Of a stretch of 64,000 nt of DNA, positions 15,621 to 24,939 are shown in pieces. Numbering within the stretch: the stretch's first letter is position 1; each line of letters starts with the position of its first letter. Source of the DNA: an uncultured Hungatella sp. (GTDB lineage: Bacteria; Bacillota; Clostridia; Lachnospirales; Lachnospiraceae); contig CAMUJH010000013.1 of NCBI GenBank assembly GCA_947089145.1, positions 1-64,000 of the forward strand, given 5' to 3'. Position numbers and translations under genes: made by a program. The notes below the pieces were generated by a model that made no database searches, was not told the DNA's origin, and worked only from the letters and a program-made list of their open reading frames with translations.

Positions 15621-16832
15621 ATGAATATAAAATATAATACCATCGAGGAAGCTATAAACGAGTTGAGGGAAGGAAAGATCATTTTGGTGACAGATGATCC
15701 GGACAGAGAGAATGAGGGAGACTTGATCTGCGCAGGCCAATTTGCCACGCAGGAAAACATTAATTTTATGGCCTGTCACGGAAAAGGGTTAATCTGTACG
15801 CCCATGAGCGCAGAAATTGCGGCCAGGCTGGGGCTTCCGCCTATGGTGGCCAAGAACACGGACAATCACGGTACAGCGTTTACGGTATCCATTGATCATG
15901 CAGATACTACAACCGGGATTTCGGCAGCAGAGCGCTCGTACACCATGATGAAGTGCGCAGATGAAAATACAAAACCGGAAGAACTGCGCAGGCCAGGCCA
16001 TGTGTTCCCGCTCATTGCCAAAAAAGGAGGCGTGCTGGTAAGGAACGGCCATACGGAAGCTACCGTAGATCTGATGCGCCTGGCAGGACTTGAAGAGTGC
16101 GGTGTGTGCTGCGAAATCATGGAAAATGACGGAACCATGATGCGCACGCCCAATCTGTGGAAAATGGCCAGGGAATACGGCCTGAAATTCATTACCATAA
16201 AAGATCTGCAGAATTACTGCCGGATACATGAAAAGCATGTAGTCTGTGAAGCCTGCGCGGATATGCCCACAAAATACGGGCACTTTCGGATTTACGGATA
16301 TGTCAATGACATTACAGGGGAACACCATGTAGCTTTGGTAAAAGGAGAGATCGGCGACGGCAAAGGCGTTCTCTGCCGCGTGCATTCCGAATGCCTGACA
16401 GGGGATACGTTTGGTTCCCTCCGCTGCGACTGCGGCAGCCAGCTTCAGACCGCTATGCGTATGGTGGAGGAAGAAGGCCGCGGAATCGTGCTGTATATGC
16501 GCCAGGAGGGCCGCGGGATCGGCCTTATTAATAAACTGAAGGCGTATGAGCTGCAGGAACAGGGGATGGATACAGTGGAAGCGAACATCCGTCTTGGGTT
16601 TGCCCCGGACTTAAGAGAATACTGGATAGGGGCGCAGATTCTGTCAGACTTAGGGGTGAAGTCACTTCGGCTTCTTACCAATAATCCGGATAAGGTTTAT
16701 GGCCTTGGAGACTTTGGGCTGACGATTGATGAGCGCCTTCCCATTGAGATTGCACCGCAGAAGTATGATGTGTTTTATATGAAGACCAAACAGGAGAAAA
16801 TGGGTCATATTTTCCAGAAGATCTGTGTGTAA
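15621..16832 (+). CDS. ribBA: Bifunctional DHBP synthase / GTP cyclohydrolase II RibBA
   Basis: This 403-residue fusion supplies both precursors of riboflavin. The N-terminal half makes 3,4-dihydroxy-2-butanone 4-phosphate from ribulose 5-phosphate and carries [10 protein letters not shown] and the RPGHVFPL region. The C-terminal half is GTP cyclohydrolase II, with zinc-binding cysteines in [19 protein letters not shown] and the [10 protein letters not shown] motif. AAGGAGG precedes the ATG. Length and domain order are standard. Confidence 0.96.
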   Translation: MNIKYNTIEEAINELREGKIILVTDDPDRENEGDLICAGQFATQENINFMACHGKGLICTPMSAEIAARLGLPPMVAKNTDNHGTAFTVSIDHADTTTGISAAERSYTMMKCADENTKPEELRRPGHVFPLIAKKGGVLVRNGHTEATVDLMRLAGLEECGVCCEIMENDGTMMRTPNLWKMAREYGLKFITIKDLQNYCRIHEKHVVCEACADMPTKYGHFRIYGYVNDITGEHHVALVKGEIGDGKGVLCRVHSECLTGDTFGSLRCDCGSQLQTAMRMVEEEGRGIVLYMRQEGRGIGLINKLKAYELQEQGMDTVEANIRLGFAPDLREYWIGAQILSDLGVKSLRLLTNNPDKVYGLGDFGLTIDERLPIEIAPQKYDVFYMKTKQEKMGHIFQKICV

Positions 16833-16917
16833 GGATAATCGGGATCGTACCCCGACATAATTCATGCCTTTTATCAAGAGGCGGAGACATAAAAACTATG
16901 AAATGAGGAGAAAACAG

Positions 16918-17391
16918 ATGAAAGAGATTCATGTATTGGAAGGAAAAGTAGTAGCCCCCCAGGGAATGAAGGTAGGGATTGTTGCCTCAAGGTTTAATGA
17001 AATCATTGTAAATAAACTGCTGGGCGGCGCCGTAGACGGCCTGATCCGCCATGGGGTTGAAGAAAGCAACATTACAGCGGCCTGGGTGCCTGGAGCTTTC
17101 GAGATTCCCGTTACAGCAGCCAAGATGGCTAAATCCGGCAGATATGACGCTGTAATCTGCGTAGGCGCTGTAATCCGGGGGGATACCAGCCACTATGACT
17201 ATGTGTGCAATGAAGTGTCAAAGGGGATTGCCCAGGTAGGGCTGTCAACAGGAATTCCCGTACTGTTTGGCATCGTTACCACGGAAAATATCGAACAGGC
17301 CATAGCCAGAGCGGGAAGCAAGTCAGGCAATAAGGGATATGACTGCGCCCTGTCAGCCATAGAAATGGTAAATCTGCTGGAACAAATGTAA
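16918..17391 (+). CDS. ribH: 6,7-dimethyl-8-ribityllumazine synthase RibH
   Basis: This 157-residue enzyme condenses the two precursors into the lumazine. It contains [25 protein letters not shown] and [17 protein letters not shown], all diagnostic. I chose the ATG at 16918 because TGAGGAG lies 7 bases ahead and the protein then starts like other RibH proteins; an in-frame ATG at 16864 would add a basic leader unlike the family. It is the last gene of the riboflavin operon. Confidence 0.96.
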   Translation: MKEIHVLEGKVVAPQGMKVGIVASRFNEIIVNKLLGGAVDGLIRHGVEESNITAAWVPGAFEIPVTAAKMAKSGRYDAVICVGAVIRGDTSHYDYVCNEVSKGIAQVGLSTGIPVLFGIVTTENIEQAIARAGSKSGNKGYDCALSAIEMVNLLEQM

Positions 17392-17402
17392 ATATGAAAA
17401 AA

Positions 17403-17445
17403 AGGCATCCGACCGCTGCAAAGCAGTGTTAACGGTCGGATGCCT
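17403..17445. terminator. Shared terminator between ribH and the sensor kinase gene
   Basis: A 13-bp perfect stem AGGCATCCGACCG/CGGTCGGATGCCT lies between two convergent genes. On the - strand it is followed by eight Ts, so it is a strong stop for the kinase gene. On the + strand the T tract is weak. Confidence 0.85.
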
Positions 17446-17448
17446 CAG

Positions 17449-19761
17449 CTATTTCTTTTGATTTAAAACAGGAAAGCCAACCTGTACTTTAAATAAATCC
17501 CCGTCAATGTAGATCTCAAACGCCCCGCCTAAAAGATGGGTTAAATCTTTTGCAATGGACAGTCCAAGACCGCTGCCCTCGGAGGTTCGGGCCACATCCC
17601 CGCGGACGAAGCGCTCCGTCAGTTCATCAGCATTGATATTCAGCGGATTGGCAGAGACATTTTTAATGGTAAAATATACATGGTTTTCCCGCTGAACTAC
17701 ATCCACGTAGATGCGGCTGTTTTCCATGGCATATTTAAATGCGTTATTGTACAGATTTTCCAAAACCCGCCACAGCCGCCGCCCGTCGGCAGCAATCAGG
17801 ATAGTTTCCGGGGGCAGGCTGGAAACCAGCTCCAGATGGCGGATCTCATATTTTTCTTCAAATTCCCCATTAGTCTGATGAATCAGCTCCACCAGGTCAA
17901 TATTGGCAATGTCCAGTTTCAGATTGCCGGAGCTGGCTTTGGAGGCTTCCACCAAATCCTCAGTCAGATTTTTCAGCCGCTGAGATTTCTGCTCCAAAAC
18001 TTCCAGATAACCCTGTATCTTTTCATCCTGAATTTTTTCCCGCTTTAATAAATCCACATAGTTGATAATCGAGGTAAGAGGCGTTTTGATGTCATGGGAG
18101 ACATTGGTAATCAGATCCGCCTTCAGCCGTTCGCTCTTTACCTTTTCCTGAAGAGCGGTATCCAGGCCGGCGGCCAGATTGTTCAGGGTCTGCGCTAAAT
18201 CCGTTGCTTTTCCCGAAAAGCCTGAGGTATCAATTTTATATCCGGTTTCCCCTTCCGACATTTTGAAAATACCGTAGGAGATTTTTTCTCTTTCCCCCGC
18301 TTCCCGGTACAGCAAAAGGAATGTCCACAGCTGAAATCCGGACAATACGATTACAGGAACCAGGTACAGGTAAGGAACTGACAGAAGCGTCCGGTTTTTA
18401 TACAAATAGTAGATCGTATAAATTAACACCATGTTGGCCCCCAAATATGCCAGAAAGCAGGCGGTCAGCCGCGCAGGAAACGTGGCGCCGTTAAGGGAAG
18501 CCACTGACCAGCGCCAGAAACGGCAGGCCAGGCTGTCATGCCATAAAGTACGGGCTTTGTACTGACGCAGCAGACTGAACCCCTCTCCCAGGCAGATGAG
18601 ATAATACGCAACAATCTCAAACAAAGTGAGAAAGTAATCCTGATGGCTTTGGTTTACAAGAAGCCGCGCCAGCCGTGCCCCCACGGTTACCTTGAAGCTG
18701 CCGCAGGCCCAAAGACAGAAGAACGTTAAAAGCAGACTGCATTCCAGAGGAATTCTGTCAAAATAATTGAGGGTTATGGCAGTGCGCTCCGAAGTCTGAT
18801 AACCGGCCAAATATATGAGCCATCCCAGAGTAACCAAAAGCCCCATGGTTCCGATAGCAAAAAAAATCAGCCCGGTAATATAGTTAACCCGCACCTTGGT
18901 ATAGGCATTGTGGGCAACGGAATAAGGATCTGTATGGGGATATCTGGTATCCAGGGCCAGCATAATATAATAGTCATTATTTCCGTAAAGATTATAGTTT
19001 TCCAGCTCTGAGGTAATATTGTTGGGAATATATTTCAAATTCGTGTCAATCAGGATAGAATCCCCTGACAGATACAGATACCGTCCCAGATTCTTCATAT
19101 CCTCAATGGGAAACTGGCGGGCATTGGTGTAAAGCTTCTCCTCACCGGTTTCATCCATATAGGAAACCTGGAAATACAGGTTGGAAGGGCGATCCATATA
19201 GTTATACTGAATCTGATAGTATTCTCCAAGGATAGTAAGGACTTCCAGTGACAATTCTTCCCTGGTGGCATAGGCGTCGCCAGGTTCCGTATAGTGTTCC
19301 GCCGCATCGGGATCGTAAGCTTTCCACTCGATTAGAGGAATGGCGGCGTTCCGGGTTTCCCTTTCCGACACGGCAGGGCCGCCTGCCACTTCAAAGGCAT
19401 CTGTCAGGTAATAGCCCCAGCTTTTAGCCTCCCGGATCATGTCGTTTAGATTGTAAATCAAAGTCTTTCCGGAACTGAACGTGACGCAGACCATGTCCTT
19501 GTTATAATCCAGCTTCCCGTCAGTCTCAAACAGATCCTTGTACTTGACGTATTTAAATATCATCTCCACATCGGATTCCAGCTGTTCTGTGCAGGACAAA
19601 GTGTCAGCGTAGGACTCTTCGTGAAGCCAGCTTAATCCCCGCCCGTAATTCTCATTGAAATAGATAAATGATATGCCGGTAAAGAACAGACAGAGAAACA
19701 ATCCATGGAGTAAAAGGGAAAGCTGTTTTTTCAGGCCGATGGGCCAGGAATCTCTCTTCAT
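17449..19761 (-). CDS. Large membrane sensor histidine kinase
   Basis: This 770-residue kinase has one N-terminal membrane span (about 15-33), an extracytoplasmic region of about 250 residues and a cluster of several spans (about 295-480). A HisKA/HATPase module follows: phospho-acceptor His556 in NVSHDIKTPL, N box NLYNNAFKYA and G box EGSGLGLSIA. The large external domain matches nothing I recognise, so the signal is unknown. AGGAG precedes the ATG. It lies 8 bases after its response regulator on the same strand and should phosphorylate it. Confidence 0.9.
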   Translation of the reverse strand: MKRDSWPIGLKKQLSLLLHGLFLCLFFTGISFIYFNENYGRGLSWLHEESYADTLSCTEQLESDVEMIFKYVKYKDLFETDGKLDYNKDMVCVTFSSGKTLIYNLNDMIREAKSWGYYLTDAFEVAGGPAVSERETRNAAIPLIEWKAYDPDAAEHYTEPGDAYATREELSLEVLTILGEYYQIQYNYMDRPSNLYFQVSYMDETGEEKLYTNARQFPIEDMKNLGRYLYLSGDSILIDTNLKYIPNNITSELENYNLYGNNDYYIMLALDTRYPHTDPYSVAHNAYTKVRVNYITGLIFFAIGTMGLLVTLGWLIYLAGYQTSERTAITLNYFDRIPLECSLLLTFFCLWACGSFKVTVGARLARLLVNQSHQDYFLTLFEIVAYYLICLGEGFSLLRQYKARTLWHDSLACRFWRWSVASLNGATFPARLTACFLAYLGANMVLIYTIYYLYKNRTLLSVPYLYLVPVIVLSGFQLWTFLLLYREAGEREKISYGIFKMSEGETGYKIDTSGFSGKATDLAQTLNNLAAGLDTALQEKVKSERLKADLITNVSHDIKTPLTSIINYVDLLKREKIQDEKIQGYLEVLEQKSQRLKNLTEDLVEASKASSGNLKLDIANIDLVELIHQTNGEFEEKYEIRHLELVSSLPPETILIAADGRRLWRVLENLYNNAFKYAMENSRIYVDVVQRENHVYFTIKNVSANPLNINADELTERFVRGDVARTSEGSGLGLSIAKDLTHLLGGAFEIYIDGDLFKVQVGFPVLNQKK

Positions 19762-19769
19762 GGCAGCTC

Positions 19770-20465
19770 CTATTGCTTTTCAATCTTATACCCCACTCCC
19801 CACACTACCTTCAGGTAGCGGGGCTCCCGGGGATTAATCTCGATTTTTTCACGGATATGGCGGATATGTACTGCCACAGTATTATCAGCTCCGATCGCCT
19901 CCTCATTCCAGATCTGTTCATAGATTTCATCAATGGAAAATACCTTTCCCGCATTCTTTACAAGAAGGAGCAGAATATTGTACTCAATGGGGGTCAGCTT
20001 AATGGGTTCGCCGTCAACAAAGACTTCTTTGTTGTCGTCATGGATCAGAAGGCCGCCGCACTTGAACACGTTTTCTGTATTATGCTGGGTCAGGTTTCCC
20101 AGCTGGGTGTAGCGGCGGATGTGAGACTTGACTCTTGCCACCAGTTCCAGCGGGTTAAAGGGCTTGGCAATGTAATCGTCCGCCCCGATATTCAGCCCCA
20201 GTATTTTATCATTGTCCTCAGATTTGGCGGACAGAATAATAATGGGGATGCTGCTGGTTTCACGGACTTTCAGGGTGGTGCGGATGCCGTCCAGACCGGG
20301 CATCATAACGTCTACAATCATTAAATCCACTTCATTGGTTTCCAGAAGCTCCAGGGCGTCATAGCCGTCATAAGCTTTAATAACCTGAAATCCCTCGCCG
20401 GTTAAATAGATGTCTATGGCTTCTACAATCTGTTTATCATCATCACAAACCAGGATCGTTTGCAT
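19770..20465 (-). CDS. OmpR-family response regulator
   Basis: This 231-residue regulator has a receiver domain with acidic pocket CDDD (6-9), phospho-acceptor Asp51 in IVDVMMPGLDG and Lys in YIAKPFNP. A winged-helix DNA-binding domain follows (about 130-231; TVAVHIRHIREKIE is the recognition region). AAGGAGG precedes the ATG. It is the first gene of the two-gene unit with the kinase. Targets are not visible, but glycogen or envelope genes nearby are possible. Confidence 0.92.
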   Translation of the reverse strand: MQTILVCDDDKQIVEAIDIYLTGEGFQVIKAYDGYDALELLETNEVDLMIVDVMMPGLDGIRTTLKVRETSSIPIIILSAKSEDNDKILGLNIGADDYIAKPFNPLELVARVKSHIRRYTQLGNLTQHNTENVFKCGGLLIHDDNKEVFVDGEPIKLTPIEYNILLLLVKNAGKVFSIDEIYEQIWNEEAIGADNTVAVHIRHIREKIEINPREPRYLKVVWGVGYKIEKQ

Positions 20466-20544
20466 ATAAAATACCTCCTTATAAAATTTGCCGACAACTC
20501 ATAAGCAGCATGTATATATTTTAACCATGCCGATGGCTATAGAC

Positions 20545-20573
20545 AGTATACAACAAGAAATATGTGCGGTCAA
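20545..20573 (-). promoter_or_regulatory. Promoter of the two-component operon
   Basis: On the - strand TTGACC (20573-20568) and TATACT (20550-20545) are 17 bp apart, about 80 bases before the response regulator start. Confidence 0.75.
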
Positions 20574-20641
20574 TGACATTGAAAGTGAACAGTAAGCGTG
20601 CGGTCAAAAGCGGAATTCGTTAAACTGAGCATGGACAGCAG

Positions 20642-20699
20642 AAAATCCCTGCAGAAGGCTGCCGGCAAATGGGACTGGCAGGCTTCTGCAGGGATTTTT
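20642..20699. terminator. Terminator after glgB
   Basis: AAAATCCCTGCAGAAG pairs with CTTCTGCAGGGATTTT, with a second CTGCC/GGCAG stem inside. T/A runs lie on both sides, so it can act in both directions. It lies 43 bases after the glgB stop. Confidence 0.85.
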
Positions 20700-20741
20700 A
20701 CCCCTCGTTTACAAAAGGTGCATTTAATTCTTATGGTTTGT

Positions 20742-22649
20742 TTAGAACCTGAAAATGGCGGTTCCGTAGGCCGGGAGCGGATAAGCGAAGGAGAATGGCT
20801 GCCCGTCGCATTCGGACTTGGTGGAGCGGTAGCTTACTTTGTCATCCCCAGTCTTATACAAGCCGTGGGTCTGATCCAAAATCAGCGAGAAACTGCCCCG
20901 CTTGGGAACGCCCACCCGGTAGTCAGGCCTTGCCACAGGCGTGAAGTTGCAGACAAACAGCAGATTCTGCTTACCGGTTTTGCTGCGGCGCACAAAACTG
21001 AAAATACTGCGGTCGCCGTCATTGGCATTGATCCATTGGAAGCCGTCCCAGTCATAATCCAGATTATACATAGCTGGATATTTTTTGTAAATATGAAGTA
21101 GATCTTTAAAATAATTCTGAAGATCCTTGTGAAGCGGTTCTTCAGCCAGATACCAATCCAGGGAAACTTTTTCGTCCCACTCATGGAGCTGTCCGAAATC
21201 CTGTCCCATAAACAGAAGCTTCTTTCCAGGATGTCCCATCATAAATGTGTAGCCCACTTTTAAGTTGGCAAATTTATCGTCATGAAGTCCAGGCATTTTG
21301 TTGATCATAGAACACTTCAGATGTACAACTTCGTCATGGGAAAGCACCAGAATAAAGTTTTCACTGGTGGCATAAGTCATGCCGAAGGTCATCTTGTGAT
21401 GGTTATATTTGCGGAAATAGGGATCTAGCTTCATATACTCCAAAAAGTCGTGCATCCATCCCATATTCCACTTAAACCGGAAACCAAGGCCGCCGTCCTC
21501 CGGCTTCCCTGTGACCATGGGCCATGCCGTAGACTCTTCAGCGATGACCATGGCGCCGCTGCACCGCTGGTTTACAATGCTGTTTAAATGCTTAAAGAAT
21601 TCAATGGCTTCCAGATTCTTATTCTCTCCGTATTTGTTGGGAACCCAGTTGCCGCCGGAACGCCCGTAGTCCAGATACAGCATGGAAGCAACGGCATCTA
21701 CCCGGAGTCCGTCAATATGGTACTGCTCAATCCAGTAAAGGGCATTGGCAATAAGGAAATTGGATACCTCGTGTTTTTCGTAGTCAAATACTTTTGTTCC
21801 CCAGTCAGGATGTTCCCCCTTTCTGGTATCCGCATATTCATACAAAGGCTCCCCGTCAAAATCTGCCAGTCCGTGGGCATCTCTGGGGAAATGGGCCGGA
21901 ACCCAGTCCAAAATAACGCCGATCCCTTTTTTGTGCAGATAGTTGACAAAGTACATAAACTCTTTGGCTGTTCCATACCGGGAAGTGGGAGCATAGTAAC
22001 CGGTTACCTGATAGCCCCAGGAGCCGTCAAAAGGATGCTCTGCGATTCCCATCAGCTCCACATGGGTGTACCCCATCTCTTTTACATAATCAGCCAGCTC
22101 GTGGGCAGCTTCTATGTAGGTATAATAGCCGTCTTTTTCTTCTCTGTTTTTCTTTCTCCAGGAACCTAAATGAACCTCATAAATAGAAAGCGGCGAGGAG
22201 AGAAGATCCGTTTCTTTTCTCTTTTTCATCCACACGTCATCTTTCCATGCAAAGCCCGATATATCGGCAGTGACGGAGGCGGTTCCGGGGCGGTATTCCG
22301 CTTCAAAGGCATAAGGGTCGGATTTAAACAGAACTTTTCCGCTGGCAGTGGTGATGGCGTACTTATATAGCTGGCCAACGCCCAAGCCGGGGACAAATGC
22401 CTCGTAAATGCCTGAAGATCCCAAAACCTCCATGGGGGTGGCATCAGGGTTCCAGTCATTGAAATCGCCCACAACGCTGACTGCCTGAGCATGAGGCGCC
22501 CACACGGCAAAATACATCCCCTCTTTTCTCCGATAGGTTTTGGGATGGGCTCCCAGTTTTTCATAGATCTTATAGTGGGTTCCTTCTCCGTAAAGATATC
22601 GATCGGTTTCCGTAATAATGCCGGTTCCGAGTTCTTTCTTGCGTGCCAT
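20742..22649 (-). CDS. glgB: 1,4-alpha-glucan branching enzyme GlgB
   Basis: This 635-residue enzyme makes alpha-1,6 branches in glycogen. An N-terminal CBM48 domain (about 25-110; VWAPHAQAVSVVGDFNDWNP) precedes a GH13 barrel with HVELMGIAEHPFDGSWGYQ, the nucleophile in GLRVDAVASMLY, the acid in AEEST and the third acidic residue in LSHDEVVH. I placed the start at the ATG at 22649, which has GGAGGAAGAG ahead; an upstream in-frame start adds 28 unrelated residues. It is the only glycogen gene in the window, so the synthesis genes lie elsewhere. Confidence 0.95.
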   Translation of the reverse strand: MARKKELGTGIITETDRYLYGEGTHYKIYEKLGAHPKTYRRKEGMYFAVWAPHAQAVSVVGDFNDWNPDATPMEVLGSSGIYEAFVPGLGVGQLYKYAITTASGKVLFKSDPYAFEAEYRPGTASVTADISGFAWKDDVWMKKRKETDLLSSPLSIYEVHLGSWRKKNREEKDGYYTYIEAAHELADYVKEMGYTHVELMGIAEHPFDGSWGYQVTGYYAPTSRYGTAKEFMYFVNYLHKKGIGVILDWVPAHFPRDAHGLADFDGEPLYEYADTRKGEHPDWGTKVFDYEKHEVSNFLIANALYWIEQYHIDGLRVDAVASMLYLDYGRSGGNWVPNKYGENKNLEAIEFFKHLNSIVNQRCSGAMVIAEESTAWPMVTGKPEDGGLGFRFKWNMGWMHDFLEYMKLDPYFRKYNHHKMTFGMTYATSENFILVLSHDEVVHLKCSMINKMPGLHDDKFANLKVGYTFMMGHPGKKLLFMGQDFGQLHEWDEKVSLDWYLAEEPLHKDLQNYFKDLLHIYKKYPAMYNLDYDWDGFQWINANDGDRSIFSFVRRSKTGKQNLLFVCNFTPVARPDYRVGVPKRGSFSLILDQTHGLYKTGDDKVSYRSTKSECDGQPFSFAYPLPAYGTAIFRF

Positions 22650-22793
22650 ACTTTCTCTTCCTCCTCCATAAATCTTACTGCCTTTTCCCCTTTGCCCCTG
22701 CCATGGATGTAAGGCCGGCTGCGAAATAACCATTTAACGGATAAGTTCCGGCATAAGATTACTTCGCAGCACTTCCATGACAGCGGGCAGCTT

Positions 22794-23021
22794 TCATGCA
22801 TCAATTTCCAGATTTTTAAATCTGCGGAGCAGAAACTGATACCGCAGCTGTGCGGCATTCAGCTCATAGATATAGCAGTCAATAAGTGTGGGGTCCACCA
22901 CCTGCTCAAAATGATTCCTTGCAGAATCAATGCTGTGGCGGGTCTGCTCAATCTGCGCCCGAAGAGCCTGTCTTTCCCGAAAGCGGGTTAGGGCTGCGCT
23001 TAATTTCTTTCCACGTTTCAT
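22794..23021 (-). CDS. DUF2508 (YaaL-like) small protein
   Basis: This 75-residue protein matches the DUF2508 pattern: NHFEQVVDPTLIDCYIYELN followed by AAQLRYQFLLRRFK. The family is conserved in spore-forming Firmicutes with no firmly known job; YaaL in Bacillus sits near recombination genes. AGGAG lies ahead of the ATG. It is first in a two-gene unit with glgB, 144 bases upstream of it, and has its own promoter. Confidence 0.8.
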   Translation of the reverse strand: MKRGKKLSAALTRFRERQALRAQIEQTRHSIDSARNHFEQVVDPTLIDCYIYELNAAQLRYQFLLRRFKNLEIDA

Positions 23022-23108
23022 ATTCCATCATCTCCTGAATAAACTGTAATACTGATATAGAAACAGTATTTTACCAAAATGGAATTTTTATACATGGAAA
23101 TCAACTCT

Positions 23109-23137
23109 ATTTTACCATTTAACAAGCAGATGGTCAA
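23109..23137 (-). promoter_or_regulatory. Promoter of the DUF2508-glgB unit
   Basis: On the - strand TTGACC (23137-23132) and TAAAAT (23114-23109) are 17 bp apart, about 90 bases before the DUF2508 start codon. Confidence 0.75.
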
Positions 23138-23187
23138 CGGACACTGATAAAAAATAGACAAAACAGCAGAAAAAAATGAAAAACCTA

Positions 23188-23216
23188 TTGACATTTTACA
23201 TAAAGCCGTGCATAAT
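23188..23216 (+). promoter_or_regulatory. Promoter of the Tad pilus operon
   Basis: A consensus TTGACA (23188-23193) and CATAAT (23211-23216) are 17 bp apart. The leader of about 110 bases has a small GCCCG/CGGGC hairpin near 23270 but no riboswitch that I recognise. The gap 23022-23332 holds only this and the opposing promoter. Confidence 0.8.
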
Positions 23217-23332
23217 AAAGGAGCAGTCAGCACAATTCACAGAGATTTTGTCAGATTATTTCAGCAATACCGCCCGCTTCGGGCAAAGATTTCCGTATCG
23301 TGAAAGATGGATGAGAGAAAAGAAAGGGGGGA

Positions 23333-23869
23333 GTGTTTATTTTTATAAATTCAGGGCTTTTGCTGGCCGTATTGGCTGTTGGGGCCTGGTATGATATTCG
23401 GGAACAGAGGATTCCCAACTGGTGGTGCGCCATTGCCTGCATATGCGGCATGTATCTGATATGGCAGAGGGCTCCGGCAGAAGGGAAGGCGTGGCCGCTG
23501 ATATTTTACGGAGCGCGGCTTTTGACAGTAGTGGCAGTATGGTTTCCTCTGTTTCGCCTTCGCATGATAGGAGCGGGGGATGTGAAGCTGATGGCTTTGA
23601 TCGTGGGCTTCCTGGGCTTTAAAAACGGAGCATCTGTTATTTTATATGGATTTTTCATTGGAGCCGTTCTGGCTTTTCTGAAAATGCTGGCGTGCAGGAA
23701 TCTGCTCCAGCGTCTTACATTTTTTTTCGCCTATATCAGGCGGTTATTCCTGACGAAAGAACCGGTGCCTTATTATCAGGCATCAAGAGACGGGAGAAAT
23801 GCGGTAATCCCTATGGCAGCCTGCCTGCTTGGAGGGTATGGGTGGTATTTGCTGAATATAATTCGATAG
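23333..23869 (+). CDS. Prepilin peptidase, A24 family (TadV-like), first copy
   Basis: This 178-residue polytopic membrane protease removes the leader of type IV prepilins. The two catalytic Asp residues are Asp21 in AWYDIRE and Asp83 in GAGDVK. It lacks the N-terminal methylase domain of PilD, as is normal for TadV/CpaA. The start is GTG, immediately behind a GGGGGG stretch; no ATG is available. It opens the Tad operon and should process the Flp1 pilin and the TadE-like proteins downstream. Confidence 0.85.
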   Translation: MFIFINSGLLLAVLAVGAWYDIREQRIPNWWCAIACICGMYLIWQRAPAEGKAWPLIFYGARLLTVVAVWFPLFRLRMIGAGDVKLMALIVGFLGFKNGASVILYGFFIGAVLAFLKMLACRNLLQRLTFFFAYIRRLFLTKEPVPYYQASRDGRNAVIPMAACLLGGYGWYLLNIIR

Positions 23870-23937
23870 GAAAACTCAGGTGTTTAGGGCTTTAAGGAGA
23901 AGGCTGACTGTGTAAAAAGGTTATAGCAGGAGGTACC

Positions 23938-24939
23938 ATGGAAAAAATTATGGCGGTCTGGGATGTGGACGCCTGTTATGCGGAACGGTTTGCTGACGTG
24001 GTAAACCAGAAGGAAAAGGTGCCGTTTACAGTGGTGCCGTTTACGTCGCTGGAGACTCTAAAGGCCTACGCAAAAGAACATGCCATAGAGATTCTCCTTG
24101 TCAGCGGAGCGGTGCCGGCAGAACAGCTGAAGGATATGGGAGCCAGGTCAGTGGTTACTTTGGCGGAAGGGGAGATTGTATCATCCAGTGGAGACTACCC
24201 CAGCGTATATAAATACCAGTCTACAGACAGCGTCATTCGAGAGGTAATGGCATACTATTGTGAAAAGCCTCAGCCTATGCTGGTGGCAGTGGGAAAGAGG
24301 GCCAGGATACTTGGGATATACTCGCCGGTAGCAAGATGCCTGAAAACTTCTCTGGCTCTTACCATGGGACAGCAGCTGGCCAGAGACGGAAAAGTGCTTT
24401 ATATAGGCTTTGAACTGTTTTCCGGATTCGGAAGCCTCCTTGGAGAAAACGGAAAAGGAGATTTATCGGATGTACTGTATTTTTTCCGCCAGGAAAGCTT
24501 CAGCGTCATAAGGCTGAAAAGCATTGTATATAACTGGAAAGACATGGATTATATCCCTCCGGTAAGATATCCGGAAGACCTGGAACAGCTTACCGGGGAG
24601 GAAGCGGCAAGGCTGGTGGAGCAGCTGGCGGCAGAGTGCGGCTATGAGTACATAATCGTAGACATGGGCCAGGCAATCTGTAACGTGATTCCGGTGCTGG
24701 CCAGGTGCGACATTGTGTACATGCCCATAAAAGAAGACGGGGTTTCTTCTGCCAAGCTGGAGACTTTTGAACAGTATCTGGACGTGTCTCACCAGAAAAT
24801 GCTAAGGGAACGGATCATGCGGGTGAAACTGCCGTATCACAGCAGCTTTGGAAGAAAAGACACTTACATGGAGCAGCTTCTCTGGGGGGAACTGGGAGAC
24901 TACGTGAGAAAACTGCTGAAAGGAGTACCGTGGAAATGA
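23938..24939 (+). CDS. TadZ/CpaE-like MinD-family protein
   Basis: This 333-residue protein has an atypical receiver-like N-terminal domain (1-120) and a MinD/ParA-type C-terminal domain (from about 125). The Walker A position reads YSPVARCLKTSLAL, so the usual GGxGKT is degenerate, though the Lys-Thr/Ser pair is kept. TadZ proteins place the pilus machine at the pole or membrane. AGCAGGAGG precedes the ATG. The stop overlaps the next start (ATGA). Confidence 0.8.
   Translation: MEKIMAVWDVDACYAERFADVVNQKEKVPFTVVPFTSLETLKAYAKEHAIEILLVSGAVPAEQLKDMGARSVVTLAEGEIVSSSGDYPSVYKYQSTDSVIREVMAYYCEKPQPMLVAVGKRARILGIYSPVARCLKTSLALTMGQQLARDGKVLYIGFELFSGFGSLLGENGKGDLSDVLYFFRQESFSVIRLKSIVYNWKDMDYIPPVRYPEDLEQLTGEEAARLVEQLAAECGYEYIIVDMGQAICNVIPVLARCDIVYMPIKEDGVSSAKLETFEQYLDVSHQKMLRERIMRVKLPYHSSFGRKDTYMEQLLWGELGDYVRKLLKGVPWK

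Noticed and set aside
23217..23332. A cyclic-di-GMP riboswitch ahead of the Tad operon.
   Set aside because: The leader has one small GC hairpin but none of the conserved bases of either cyclic-di-GMP riboswitch class.
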